A DNA stretch of 64,000 nt, taken from positions 23,608,527-23,672,526 of the forward strand of contig OX465588.1 in NCBI GenBank assembly GCA_950022655.1. The letters run 5' to 3'. The stretch's first letter is position 1; the number at the start of each line of letters is the position of its first letter. Below are positions 45,755-64,000 of this stretch, one piece after another. The notes beneath the pieces were generated by a model that saw nothing but the letters and a program-made list of their open reading frames with translations, made no database searches and was not told where the DNA came from. Both the position numbers and the translations under genes were made by a program. This stretch comes from Alentia gelatinosa (lineage: Eukaryota > Annelida > Polychaeta > Phyllodocida > Polynoidae).

Positions 45755-46215
45755 ACCAATACCATTTGGCTGCGTCACGACTGATTCCTAGAACATAGTT
45801 GTGAACCATTCCTACTTCTTTTTGTGTGTTAATATGCTGAATAAACAATCCACTCATACACTTGCTGCCTCCCCCTCCCATTATGAGATTTAGCAAAAAT
45901 ACATGAAAGCCACATGAGATATACATTTCACCTAAATAATGACACTTCCTAGGATGTAAGAAACTGTCAGTGCCACTTATGTAGATGCTGCACCAATGCT
46001 GAATGTAAATCAATATTGCGGAAACATATGTTTGGGTATGCCCATTCCACCCCAAATCCCCCCCAAAACCTTCTGTCCAAAACAGAAATCATATTTCTAT
46101 CTGTATATAGTGAGCTATAAAAAGCAAAAATGTGGTTAGATCGCCTCGTAACTCTACAAGCAGTGTACTAAAGTAGGCTATAGCCGTAACCTAAGGACCA
46201 ACCGTCCACCTGCTA
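45755..46215. repeat. Dispersed repeat, copy B (see 4870-6245)
   Basis: It repeats CCAATACCATTTGGCTG, ATATGCTGAATAAAC, ATGACACTTCCTAGGATGTA, GTAAATCAATATTGCG and AGCTATAAAAAGCAAAAATG in the same order as copy A. The roughly 860-bp interior of copy A is missing. Confidence 0.7.
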
Positions 46216-46693
46216 ATAAACGAGGCTTTCTGTTGGACTGTAGCTAGGGCTCTGGCCCAAAATGAATCATATAACTATTTTATAAAGTGAATTATTTCTA
46301 TTAAAGTTGTTTCAGTATTGAGATATATGTTAAAGTAAAACCCTGCTTGAGGGACAACCCGCGTTTGGGGACAGATTTCCTCAATTATATCTTAATCTCG
46401 GTTAAAGGACCCCCAGCGTTCGGTATTTTCGGTGCAGACAGGCTACATAATTTCATGTAAGGGGGGGGGGGGGGGCATTAAATTTGAGGGCAAGGTGTTG
46501 AGAAAAATACCGGATTATCAAAATTGTTTACGATTCGTATGTGTGGCAGGTAGAATAGTGTATAAACGACCCGACATTGGACTGCATAGGCCCTGTAGGC
46601 ATCCAGATGAGCGTGTGTGGGCCATTTTCGGGGGGTAAAGCAGCGCCCTCTCTACCAGTGAGGATCCATTATTGATTGCATAATCACTCTCCT

Positions 46694-46713
46694 GGGGGGG
46701 GGGGGGGGGGGGG
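46694..46713. repeat. Poly-G tract
   Basis: Run of 20 G. A second run (46461-46475, 15 G) lies about 220 bp to the left, and a third (44459-44479, 21 G) about 2.2 kb to the left. Confidence 0.95.
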
Positions 46714-47736
46714 TGTTCAGTTTTTTAAAGGTGTGGCATCACAGGTCTGTAGCGGCTCAGGGTCCTTGGCTTGAAAACCCCGTGTAAGGGGTCCCCTTGA
46801 GGCACCATTTGTTTTCAACATGGACACTGTACATGTGATGCTGGCTAAAGTACTCTATGACGCTGCTCCCATCTTCTTTTCACTATTTTCAACTCCATTG
46901 ACCCTACCTTTGCCAGTAGTTTGTCCCTTGAAAAATCAAATTCACCAATATCTTTGCGATGAAAAGCTCATCATGCCCATCAAGTTGCCTTCGGGAAAAA
47001 TATTGAAGACAATATGCCAAGTCGCTTTCCCTTGTTTTTTTTCTAATTTTTATTTGCTCTTCAGTTACAAATACTTATTTATTCGATTTATATGTCATCA
47101 TATCAAGATATCGTGTTCAATTAGTGAATTTATCAACATCCTTTCAGTAGTGGGATAATGGTTACCACCCGATTGTTGGTCTTGCATCTTTTAAGCAATA
47201 GCAACAGATCGAATGTGTGAAGCTAGCCTAACGAGAGCGATTTAGGGAAGAAAGTCCAAACATATTCATCATATAGACGCAAGCAAATATATATCGAAAA
47301 AAATCTCAGTGCAAGCTCAACACAGGGATGGGGACTTTTATTGTCGGCTTGCCAAATAGTGCCACTAGGGTCTGCTCGGACCTATGATGGGTCCCCTAGG
47401 TCCATGAGGTTCAGGAACTACGATAAAACAACAGGATTTCACACATTACATTCTCTCCTTTACATGGACTTCATTATTATTTACGAATAAAGAGTAAATG
47501 TATAACGTATACTAATTATCAATAAATATTTATAAGTAGTATTCGTTAGTAATAATTGCTTGTATATGTACATGATTGTACCAGTTGTATCATCTAATTC
47601 AAATTATGCTATCACATTCGTATCCATGGTTATTTTCATATAAATAATAGGGTGATTATGCACAATATGATGATTGTCCAGCATAATTATCATAACTTTA
47701 AAATCATAACAACAAAAACATTTGATAAGTAATAAG

Positions 47737-50079
<2,343 letters not shown>

Positions 50080-51247
50080 TTAAGTAGGTTATATCATTCT
50101 ACAAGACAGTCAGCAGGCTGGTTTCAATTCATTCATAAGGGGCGCATTGAATGCGTATTCACACACTGCATATCTGCAGCTCCACAAAACCAAGTGCTCG
50201 AGCGAGGCAGTGAGCCGCAATTTTGGGATTTATACAGTAATGAAGACAGCTCACCAATTCTCCATTGAATACTACAGGGAACCCAATAATGAAGGTAAAT
50301 TAAGATAATTGGTTATATTACAAATGTATGATATTTTCTCTGGTGTATTAGATACGTTGATATCTCGGGTATCTCGGTATCTGATATGAGACGCGTGTCT
50401 CCATTTCCGAAAAAAGGCCGGTCACTTGCTTGATAGTCGCAGTAGCAGCCACGTCTACCTACATACACACATATATTACAAATGTATATAGGCACTAAAA
50501 TTCTGGCACTAAAATTCTGCCCAAGCTACTGAAACTATCAGGACTTTCACCCTCCCCTCACGGCTTTGCGGGTATTTATTGCGACCCTGACTGCTTCCGT
50601 TGGGGTGGAGGCAGGGAGCCATCAACGCAGATGTTGGGATTCGGTAACGCAAAGGTTATGGATGACTACTGAGGTGATCCGAATAGTGAAGGTAAATAAA
50701 GATAAGTGTTGATGTTATGAGTATGTATAGCACATGGTGGTGCTAAAATTCTGCACAAACTGTCCAGACTTTCGGCCTCTGCTCATGGGTTTGCAATTCG
50801 CAGGTATCGCCTGGAGTCCCAGACCGCATACGTTCATGTATAGGCGAGGAGCAGTCAATTGAGGAGCCATACTCATATCAAATCTGCTGGCCGGCCATGC
50901 ATTCCAGCCAGCAAATGCTATTTAATCAGCTTTTCCTGGCGGTCCTTTTCAGGCGGTACTTAATGGTCTTGTGTGGACTTGCCTGTCAACCAGTTCAGTG
51001 GAGAAGTGGGTTGTAGGCCAGGCCAGTGCTCCACAGGCCTCCGACGGCCAACGGGCAGTGCTATATACTACCCGAAATGAGGACCCAGCACTGCCGGCCC
51101 AGGGCCCGACACCACAAGGGACACCTTCTCTGCTCTTCCACCGAACCGGTCTTTGCCAGTGATGGGCCCAATCTACTGGCAAACCCCTAACGGACTAGCG
51201 CCTGGTTAGTGAAACACTCCCTTGAGTGATGGGTGTTTTGTGTGAGT

Positions 51248-51345
51248 ATAGGAGATACTCTGCTTCCTTTACATTTGCTTTTTTTTGGCTAGTCCCATAG
51301 GAGATACTCTGCTTCCTTTACATTTGCTTTTTTTGGCTGGTCCCA
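51248..51345. repeat. 49-bp tandem duplication
   Basis: ATAGGAGATACTCTGCTTCC and the following CTTTACATTTGCTTTTTT occur at 51248 and again at 51297. Confidence 0.9.
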
Positions 51346-51933
51346 GAGTATTGCTTTTTATGTACCCACTCTTTGTTCTATGTCACCGATTGCTTTTTCT
51401 CTATCAGAGTATAGAAGGTTACACTAGGTGTAGCATGAATTAGCCAGCGATTCTACAATCCAATAGACCCTCCAGAGGTTACTAAACTCCCTATTATAGC
51501 CCCTTGCGAAAGTACAGGATCCGCTGCCGACTGGCTGGCCGCACCTCGGCGCCCTGTCTTTCAATGAACAATCGTTTCCTGATTTATAACTGGAGAAACC
51601 GAATATAATTTTCTTTGTACCGTATATGCCAAAACAATTGGAATTTCAATTTCTGGCACCGGATTTCCAATTTGAAGATTCAGAAAAACTGTAAAACTGC
51701 AATAAATTCGGGTTATGGGTCAAGGGTCTATCACCATACAACGACAGCAACCAGCGAACACCAGATCCTGTAAACAGACTGAATTATGGGATACTCCAAT
51801 AGGGTCTATGTGTAGACCAATCGCAATCAATGCCCAAGGAACAAAACCCACTACGCATGTGGGAGAAAGGTAAAGGTACTGACTTTCTGGGCCCATGCCA
51901 GATGAAAAAGAGTTACAAGAGGTGACATGGGCT

Positions 51934-51996
51934 GGGGGGGGGGGGGGGGGGAGGGATATCTGCATGACGTCAAATTTAGAAAGGGGGGGGGGGGGG
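51934..51996. repeat. Pair of poly-G tracts
   Basis: Runs of 18 G (51934-51951) and 14 G (51983-51996) lie 31 bp apart, upstream of RBM48 and within the likely promoter side of DCAKD. Confidence 0.95.
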
Positions 51997-52730
51997 TCAA
52001 AGGGGCGAGGGGAAGGGGTCAAAACAGTATGACGTCATTTCTTGATAACCCCTAGAATGCTAGACGATCTCAGGCTATCAACTAAATTATTACCGGTAAT
52101 ACTAATACATGTACTACTAGTGGGCCGCTGCTGGTATACAGTGCTAGCCGTTGTAATGTAACCAGCCCTGTCCACAACAGAAGATGAGGGCGTGAACACT
52201 ACACTACAGTAAAGACAGTGTCAGTATAGTACGGTAACAATTTACAGACAAGTACAGGGCTCAAATTCAAACTTAATTTTTAACATGTACCTCTAGGCCT
52301 ACTGTTACCGTAAGAAGTGGTACCGGGTATGCCTACTACATGATACATCGTAGGCCTACACGGTGCGAATGTCTACAGAATATAAAATTCAGAAATTACA
52401 GAAAAGCCATCAAGCGAGCTGAAATCTCACCAGTCACCGATCAGGCGCTGTGCTTATATTCTGTCATAATCTATAAACTAACCTTCGAGTCTGACTCAAA
52501 TTCTCGACTTGTATGAATCACAGATGACGGCTAGACTCAGGCCGCCTTTAAATGTGGACCTTTGATGGTAAACAACACTGTACACTGCATTACTTGCTTT
52601 ATACAACGTTTAACTCATTCGAAATGTGACAGAGCGATGCAGTGTGGAAAGTGCTGCCACGAGAGAGCTTCACGTTTATTGGATGAGAGAAACTTCAGCC
52701 AATAAATGCCATGGTCACAAATATTGCAAG

Positions 52731-55700
52731 ATGGCGGCACACATGGTGAAAGTACACCATGTTAAAAATGAGTTCTGCTCTTCACGAGCTCCATATCGAG
52801 AAGGACGTGAGCTAAAGGCAGTGAAGGTTAAGATAAATACATTTAATTGTTTTCGTGTAAGAGAGTACCCAATAGCAGTATAATTCTTGCTCTTATGTGT
52901 TGCTTTGATAATCATGGGCGATAATAAGTGCAATTGTCGTTGAGCTAGGAATTGCAGTCTGTGGGATTGTATCAGTTTAGTTCGAGAGGTTCTGTCTGAC
53001 TAGCGGTACGGACAGTGTCAGTCTTTTTGGCGTACAACTATAGTCAGTCTGATTTCGTACTATCATATACCTTAAAATGGCAAAGTTGTATCTTCTAATG
53101 ATTTCGATCTGAAGGGTGTACTGTGTAAGCTACCTACGCCGGCTACGGCTACGTGAACGGTAGCCAGTATACCCGGCCCCGTCTCCAAACAGGGCCGGGC
53201 ACTGATTCCATGCACCCCAACCCTGTCTTGTCGATCTACACTGGACGCAGTCTGATATGTATAAAAAGAAAATTGAATCGATAAATATATACCCCATTGT
53301 CTTCGCCAACATTCAAGACAGCTGTCTCTTACTTTAAAACTGTGTATTTAGAGGTAGTTTTCCAGTGGAGGTTTCCTTTCTTCTCAGTTCAGCCATCTTT
53401 GTTACTGGTCCTTTAATTCAAGAAATACACGGTATGACACACCAGTCACCAGCTCTTACCAGGACGTTATCCTATCTAACTGGCCAATTGAATGAATCAC
53501 CAGTTACCAGCAGAGATCGGACGTTCTTAAACTTAAAAACACACACTTTGCCACAACGTTCAGCCGCCATTCTTAATGTGTCACAATTGATATGATCAAC
53601 CATGGATGGACTTTACATCACATGTGGAATATGAAGAATTTCAGGTTTTCCCAGAGTTTATTGGCATCCCTATACTCCTACTTAATGTTTTTAATATTTT
53701 CTCAGATTATCATCATGATATCGGTTAATATTGTAAATAAATGGGTTGTGGACATTTCTTCTTTTTCTGAAATCTCACTGGCATCCCTGGCAGTATGAAA
53801 TATAGACCCATGACAATTCAATATTGGGTTCAGTTTATATTTTCCTCTATGATTTCAGGTGTATACAGTAAACCAGGAGTCACGTTACCTGATTGTCCAA
53901 GGTATCCCGGCTGTGGGGACACATGATGACCTTCTTAAGATGTTCGCCCTATACGGAGCCATAGAAGAGTACCGCCTCCTTGACGAATACCCGGCCGAGG
54001 AGTTCACAGAGGTCATGTGGATCAAGTTTCAGAAAATACCATCTGCTAGGTAATATCTTATTCCTTATGTACAGCATGATAGAAATTCAGTTGTAATAGG
54101 AAGTTATTGGATTATTTAACCCACATACACTTTATCAGACATTTGTTTGCCTATAATCTTTGTTTACTTATAATCTTTAAGTATGGTTTAACAATTTGTG
54201 GACGTGGCTAGACAAACAAATCAAAGTATGGTTTAATTTAAATCAAAAGCCGCCTTGGCTGGTAAGGGTTGGGTTAGTGTGTCGGGCTCTCTGGATACCC
54301 TATTCCTATATACCTATGGCTGTACACTCTATGCTTACACCACGCTCTGGGGGGTGGAGTAACTATCTGATACTACCCAAGGTTGGTATACTACCCAAGG
54401 TTGCCGTATACTACCCAAGGTTGACATTTAGACCAATCAGATTGTCTCTTATTAAACCACATTTGAAGGTATATAGGAATAGGGAAACCAAGTACCAGTG
54501 AAAGGAAGTCAAAATTACCTCGTAACTTTGACTTTCTTTCACCGGAACATAGTTTCCCTCTAATACACGGATATGTCGACAGAATCTGGTAGCACTGGGC
54601 ATTTTTGTTTTTGTTTTGAATTATCAAAAAATTAGCACTTTCCAACAATGGTGTGTCACTTCATTTTTCAATTATATAAGTTCTAAATATTTATTTTAAC
54701 ATAACTCTTAACTTGGGGATTTCCCCAACCCCTTTTTAGATCCATCTAGATCTAATTTCAGTAACCTCACAATTTGTTGATGGTTGCCCGACTTCCCATT
54801 TCCTTGAAGAGACTGGCGTTCCTGGCAACATAATCAATTATGATGTCATAACCAGTATGGGTGCAAATTCTAAATATGATCATAAGACTTATCAATGTTA
54901 CGGTTTACAGAATAGCCAAGAGAAAGATGGACAATCAGAGCTTCTACGGTGGAGTTCTTCATGTGTGTTACGCACCGGAGTACGAAACTGTTCAAGATAC
55001 ACGGGAAAAACTCAAGGATCGTCGTAAAACTATTGCTTCAAAGATTCGTAGGCTAGGTGAGAAATGTTTACTTTATACTGAATCCAATTTTCGTTACGGC
55101 CAACATCACCTAGTGTTGTGTAACGGGAAGAACTATTGACTTCTTATCGGGGAAATAGTAAAAGGATCAGGATAAGTGGTAAATTAAGGGAGACTTTGTA
55201 TCGGGATTTTTTTAATTTCTTTTTTAAATTATCCATTTAAATTTTGCTATTTCTAGTCTATTCTTACATTAATATCTGAAGTTATTCAAAACTTTTTTTC
55301 CACGTAGCATTTTATCAAGAATGCTCTGTATATAATGAAAAACCCCTATTTTACAGAAGCGGAAGAAGGTAGCACTTCAAATTCACCTGCGTCCAACTCT
55401 ACCATGGCATCCTCAGAGGAGTGGTCATATCGGCCTCGACGAACTACCCAACAAAAAGATCATCATCCACAACAGGCTTTGCACCACGTGCACCCACCCC
55501 AGGACTACATACCACATCAACCTCAGACGTCACAACACCAATATGCTGCACATCATCCACCTCCAGAACAGGAACATTTCGTAGAAAACCAGAGCATGTA
55601 TCCTAAATTACCTCCACCACCCCAACATCCACCACCGTACTCACTACATATGGACCCTTTTACTCTGAACAATTCTGTGATTGTTAAAGATGTACCAGAA

Positions 55701-56495
55701 CATTATCCGCACTCAAAGGACAAAGCACCCACCCAACATGGTTCGAGTACAAGCTCTGAGGCTCCTCAAACCTGTGGTATGACTGAAGCTGACGGCTCGA
55801 CACCCACCTCGTCACAGCAGATTATCATCAAGGACTTTAAGAATAAAACTGTACCCAAGTTCGTGCCACGACAAATAAAGGGTATCAGAAAGCCCCTGGT
55901 TAAAAAACACTTATTAACAGAGAGCTCGTTAAGAGATAAGGACAAGGCTATAAAGAAAACCTCCAGTGATGACGTCAATACAGCTTTGAAGATGGAGTCT
56001 TTCGTCCTTCGTAGCGTCCAAGGTCCACAGTTACCAGAGGCAGAGGAGGAAAGACGTGCTACTTTCAAAGTGACAGAGACGGGAAGTGAATCTGTAGACC
56101 TGACAGTGGCCGCCATTAGAAAACGGGTTCAGGAGGTGGGAAAATTTGTTTACTTTCAACTTCATATAAATTGTGAGACAGGATTACGTTTACACTATAT
56201 AGCAATTTTACTAATTTTTTTGTTTACTTTATATTCAACCTTTCCATAATACCGCGGTTAATGAGGTAATCTGACAAAATCTCTGGTAATTTTTTGTCTA
56301 ATGCAATAAGCACAATATCCATAGGAAGGTAGTTTTCCCTCAGGTGAAAAATATAATAAAAATTTAACCAAATATTGATATTTGCTACACATATAAATCT
56401 AAATCGTTCATTGAGTCGCTTCTGTTATATAGACAGGGATGTCAGCAGCCCTTTAAGAAAATCCCTGAAATTATTGTCTGGGACAAACTCTCGCC

Positions 56496-56526
<31 letters not shown>

Positions 56527-57146
56527 ACACACTCCCCCCACACACAAAAGACTACAATGAACAAGCTTACTGGAAACTGGAAAACGTTAAAAACAGCATT
56601 CCCTGGTGAGTAGGACTAGTACTACAGTCTGTGCTCTCCAAGCAGAACCTTGCCTTTCATATCCTATTACTGTTAAACCAAATATGCGCATGGGAGATTG
56701 TAGTATAGAGCTGGTTCCTGGTATTATCTATGCATTCAAAGTGGTTTGTATGGTAACACTGTAAGGGTTTCAGGGATTTCAGGGATTTCAATCAAAGCAT
56801 TATCTATGGGGAGCTTTTCAGGGAAAACCCTGATAATCATGTAAGTAATAATGCACACATTTATAGGGAAATGGGTATATGGTGATCCTGAAACACTGGG
56901 GATTGACATACACATGTTCTTTTGAAGCTTTTAAATAGTGAGGACAATATTTCTGTGTTTAAGAAAAACCCTGATTTCAGGGAATTCCCTGAAGTCTGAC
57001 ATCCCTGTATAGAGTAGTCTGTGATAATGTTTGTACACAATATTTACTGGTGAATATTAATGAATTCATTGAAATCTTTTCCTGTCATCCAACAGTTCTC
57101 AGCTGTCGCTCCTCCTCCACAACTGAAGCGGAAAAGGAAGACGTGA
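52731..57146 (+). CDS. RBM48: RBM48, RNA-binding protein of the minor spliceosome
   Basis: Five coding exons: 52731-52826, 53859-54049, 54911-55056, 55357-56135 and 57096-57146. GT-AG junctions and phases agree (1263 nt, 420 aa; human 367 aa). Exon 1 starts at ATGGCGGC in good Kozak context and ends YREGRELKAVK, matching the human N-terminus. Exons 2-3 form the RRM: SRYLIVQGIPAVGTHDDLLK, MFALYGAIEEYRLLDEYPAE, RIAKRKMDNQSFYGG and LHVCYAPEYETV. RBM48 works with ARMC7 in U12-type intron splicing in the nucleus. Exon 4 encodes a His/Pro/Gln-rich disordered region (about residues 145-240) that accounts for the extra length, then DLTVAAIRKRVQE, which matches the conserved C-terminal helix. The last exon ends with a basic tail KRKRKT, as in human. 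The gene is convergent with NMT. Confidence 0.95.
54367..54425. repeat. Short tandem repeat of CTACCCAAGGTTG
   Basis: Three units of about 22 bp built on TATACTACCCAAGGTTG follow each other in RBM48 intron 2. Confidence 0.85.
56494..56532. repeat. Poly-C tract followed by a CA microsatellite
   Basis: A run of 19 C (56494-56512) passes directly into ACACAC repeats in RBM48 intron 4. This is the complement of the arrangement at 3796-3880 (GT repeat then poly-G). Confidence 0.95.
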
Positions 57147-57218
57147 AGATAGTATCTTCTATGCATCATGATAGGGTTTGCGGTCAAAGATACCATCGCA
57201 TGGACATTTAAAAAAAAG

Positions 57219-57237
57219 AATAAACAACCAAAATAAA
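57219..57237 (+). terminator. Polyadenylation signals of RBM48
   Basis: Two AATAAA hexamers (57219-57224 and 57232-57237) lie 73-90 nt after the RBM48 stop codon, giving a short 3' UTR. Confidence 0.6.
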
Positions 57238-58231
57238 TGTTTACACTTGATCACTTTTTTAATTCCATTAGAATAGTACAAATCCATTGCATACCTCTCA
57301 ATATGATAGAACTTTTATATCAGAATCCTCTCTGCCATGGTTTTCATTCTTCTCACCACAGCGACTGTGATTCAAGTGTCGAGAAGCAGGGTAGGACAGC
57401 CTGCCGCTTTGTACAGTGCCAGACTGAGAAATATTTCATTACAAATTGCAAAAAATTTAATTATGACATCGTTGTGCAAGCTAATTTTCTTGAGATTTTT
57501 AACATGCACAATGCCTAAATACCTGGTCATCAACAGAACTCATTTCCTTGTATGTTTTACCAAGCTCATTGATCGTTTCGATTTGTTTTCTTTTGGCATT
57601 TTAAGCAAGATTGAATATCCTTGCATATATAAAAGTGGAAAAAAGGTATATCTAAGCAGAAATTATGTGGCACTTTACATGTTTAGAAATATGTACTCAA
57701 AATCATGCATGCTAAGGATTTACTTAGTTCTGGTACAACAGTTCAATGAATGAAGACATCAAAATATTTGACCATTATCATAATCAATTGAGGGTAACTG
57801 ATTAAATTACACCACATCCGCTGGTTTGGAATTGAATTTGATGAGGGCACGATTCGCGTATGATTAACACAAAATAATTTTATCCGAGTTCTATTGACAG
57901 CAATTATATATATAGGTAACCCTAAAGAGAATATACCTGACCTAGTCTTGACAGTGCCCATTCAGAGAGGACAAGGAAATAGACAAGTTGTCATTGGTGT
58001 AAAACTTAGCCAATAGCAGTCTCTATAAGGATGACGCAGCCACGAGACACGAAGCAGGATCTCCACGAGTATCGGGATGTCCTTGAACCACGGCTGTGAC
58101 GCAGCTGCGCAATAAGGGCAACTTCCTTTGTTCAGTGGTCACTTGGTAACAGCGCTGTTGGGTTGACTGTAGAGTGCGTCCTCCTTGCACCGCGTGTGGT
58201 CGCATGGTCCTTGCTATGTGAGGGGAGTGCT
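57238..58231. other. Convergent intergenic spacer between RBM48 and NMT
   Basis: About 1 kb with no homology-supported exon and no clear repeat. Open frames near 57.3-57.7 kb are AT-rich and lack any recognised motif. Confidence 0.5.
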
Positions 58232-58237
58232 TTTATT
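58232..58237 (-). terminator. Possible polyadenylation signal of NMT
   Basis: TTTATT on the plus strand reads AATAAA on the minus strand, about 32 nt after the NMT stop codon. This would give an unusually short 3' UTR, so a more distal site is also possible. Confidence 0.4.
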
Positions 58238-58268
58238 GGAGACATTGTAAACTAACCACGTGGTCCCA

Positions 58269-63117
<4,849 letters not shown>

Positions 63118-64000
63118 CTGAACAGAGCAAAGTCACAAGCGTTTATGACCGATAATTTTATTCAAATTATATCTACGTTTCGCGCAGTATGTATATAGAA
63201 TCTAGTGGACTTTCCGATGTTTTTACAACGCAAAGACATGTGTCGAGGATGGGGTGGGGGTATTTTGTGTCGCCATGCGTTGTAACGGTTTTAGTGTGAA
63301 AAATAGGCGACTCAGGTCAACACACATCACATTGCAACCTGCTTTCCGTTGCATATGTCAGGGAGAAATCCAACCTGAAAACTTTTCTATTTTCAAAGCG
63401 TATGCTTTGTATATTCTCATAAGTTTCAGAAAATCTAGCAAATCTGCGGTATTATACATAAGGACTGACAGCTATGGATTACAGTCGTTGCGATTTTTTT
63501 TTATTATCTTATTAATGAAATGAACCAAGCGAGTGCATAACAAGGTGCTGATTGCCATTGTACTGAAGCAACAATAATTAAAGTATGGGTGAATGCCCCA
63601 AATTTGTATTCTACATATATATATATATTCTTTTTCAAAACAGATAAATGACAGACATCAAAATAAAAGATTCCAAATTTGCGCATCACATGTTATCTCC
63701 AACCCACATTAAGAAATTATAACCCAGGGCCAAGAAGTAGTTTAGAGTACCCCTCTGTTGTTGGTCTTTTAAGAAAAGTAGCAGATATATGGATCTGAAC
63801 TTAGAACTTTGTATATTGGGGCAAATAACATAAAAACATAACCGTCGTTCAGGGATGAAAGTCGGGAGTGATGATAAAATCGGAAATTTAAAACGCTTAT
63901 AAAAAAGAATAATTTATAACATTGTTTTGGAAAAGAATGGCTCTGAATCGATTTATATATTCTAAGCGAGTGTTACGAGTATACAAAATATCAGAATTCC
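63118..64000. other. NMT intron reaching the window edge
   Basis: No further NMT exon (for example one coding for the conserved FWDTQPVPK block) was found here. The sequence is AT-rich with a short TA repeat at about 63616-63629 and no recognisable element. Confidence 0.5.

Larger units (their letters stand above)
41997..47736. other. Convergent intergenic region between MINDY4 and DCAKD
   Basis: The left part must include MINDY4 3' UTR; a weak ATTAAA at 43224-43229 is the only polyadenylation-like signal noted. The region holds a poly-G tract (42222-42239), a palindromic MITE (42293-42403), a hammerhead-like motif (42622-42655), further poly-G runs (44459-44479, 46461-46475, 46694-46713) and copy B of a dispersed repeat (45755-46215). 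At 46330-46420 a segment with CCCGCGTTTGGGGACA looks like a decayed pogo-like MITE end. No gene with homology was recognised. Confidence 0.6.

Noticed and set aside
46820..47158. 112-codon plus-strand frame starting at an ATG after a poly-G region
   Set aside because: AT-rich and hydrophobic in its second half by composition, no homology recognised, no splice partner.
50949..51182. Open frames on both strands, GC-rich
   Set aside because: Both strands open over the same interval inside repeated intergenic DNA; no domain seen.

Overview
The window is nuclear DNA of an animal. Genes are split into many short exons with GT-AG introns, intergenic DNA is AT-rich, and it is littered with fold-back elements, tandem repeats, long poly-G tracts and one almost complete retroelement. 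The protein-coding exons read like single-copy bilaterian genes. Repeat style (TACATGTA-rich DNA, Penelope-like element, pogo-like miniature transposons) suggests a marine invertebrate such as a lophotrochozoan or a lancelet, but the phylum cannot be fixed by reading alone.

Layout from left to right: (1) 764-912, minus strand: first coding exon of a short-chain dehydrogenase (retinol dehydrogenase / HSD17B6-like); the rest lies beyond the left edge. (2) 0.9-10.1 kb: intergenic, repeats only. (3) 10118-17402, minus: complete TMEM19 (six coding exons, 327 aa). (4) 17741-41996, plus: complete MINDY4 deubiquitinase (fifteen coding exons, about 788 aa), head-to-head with TMEM19 across only about 340 bp. 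Its introns hold most mobile DNA of the window, including a 4.1-kb Penelope-like retroelement inserted antisense in intron 6. (5) 42.0-47.7 kb: convergent intergenic space with MITEs, a hammerhead-like motif and one unexplained exon-like frame. (6) 47737-50049, minus: complete dephospho-CoA kinase domain protein (DCAKD, four coding exons, 235 aa). (7) 52731-57146, plus: complete RBM48 (five coding exons, 420 aa), head-to-head with DCAKD. (8) 58269-63117, minus: C-terminal ten coding exons of glycylpeptide N-myristoyltransferase (NMT); the N-terminus lies beyond the right edge.

The genes are unrelated housekeeping functions (lipid/retinoid oxidoreduction, DUF92 membrane protein, K48-ubiquitin editing, CoA synthesis, minor-spliceosome factor, protein N-myristoylation) and form no operon-like system. 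The most unusual content is a set of three hammerhead-ribozyme-like motifs, all in or just beside MINDY4. One can be folded on paper into a complete small hammerhead, lies in a 151-bp insertion flanked by a 14-bp target duplication, and has duplicated a splice-donor sequence next to MINDY4 exon 3. Another lies just downstream of the reverse transcriptase of the Penelope-like element, which itself has an overlapping gag-like ORF, an altered catalytic motif and a poly(A) tract on the wrong side.
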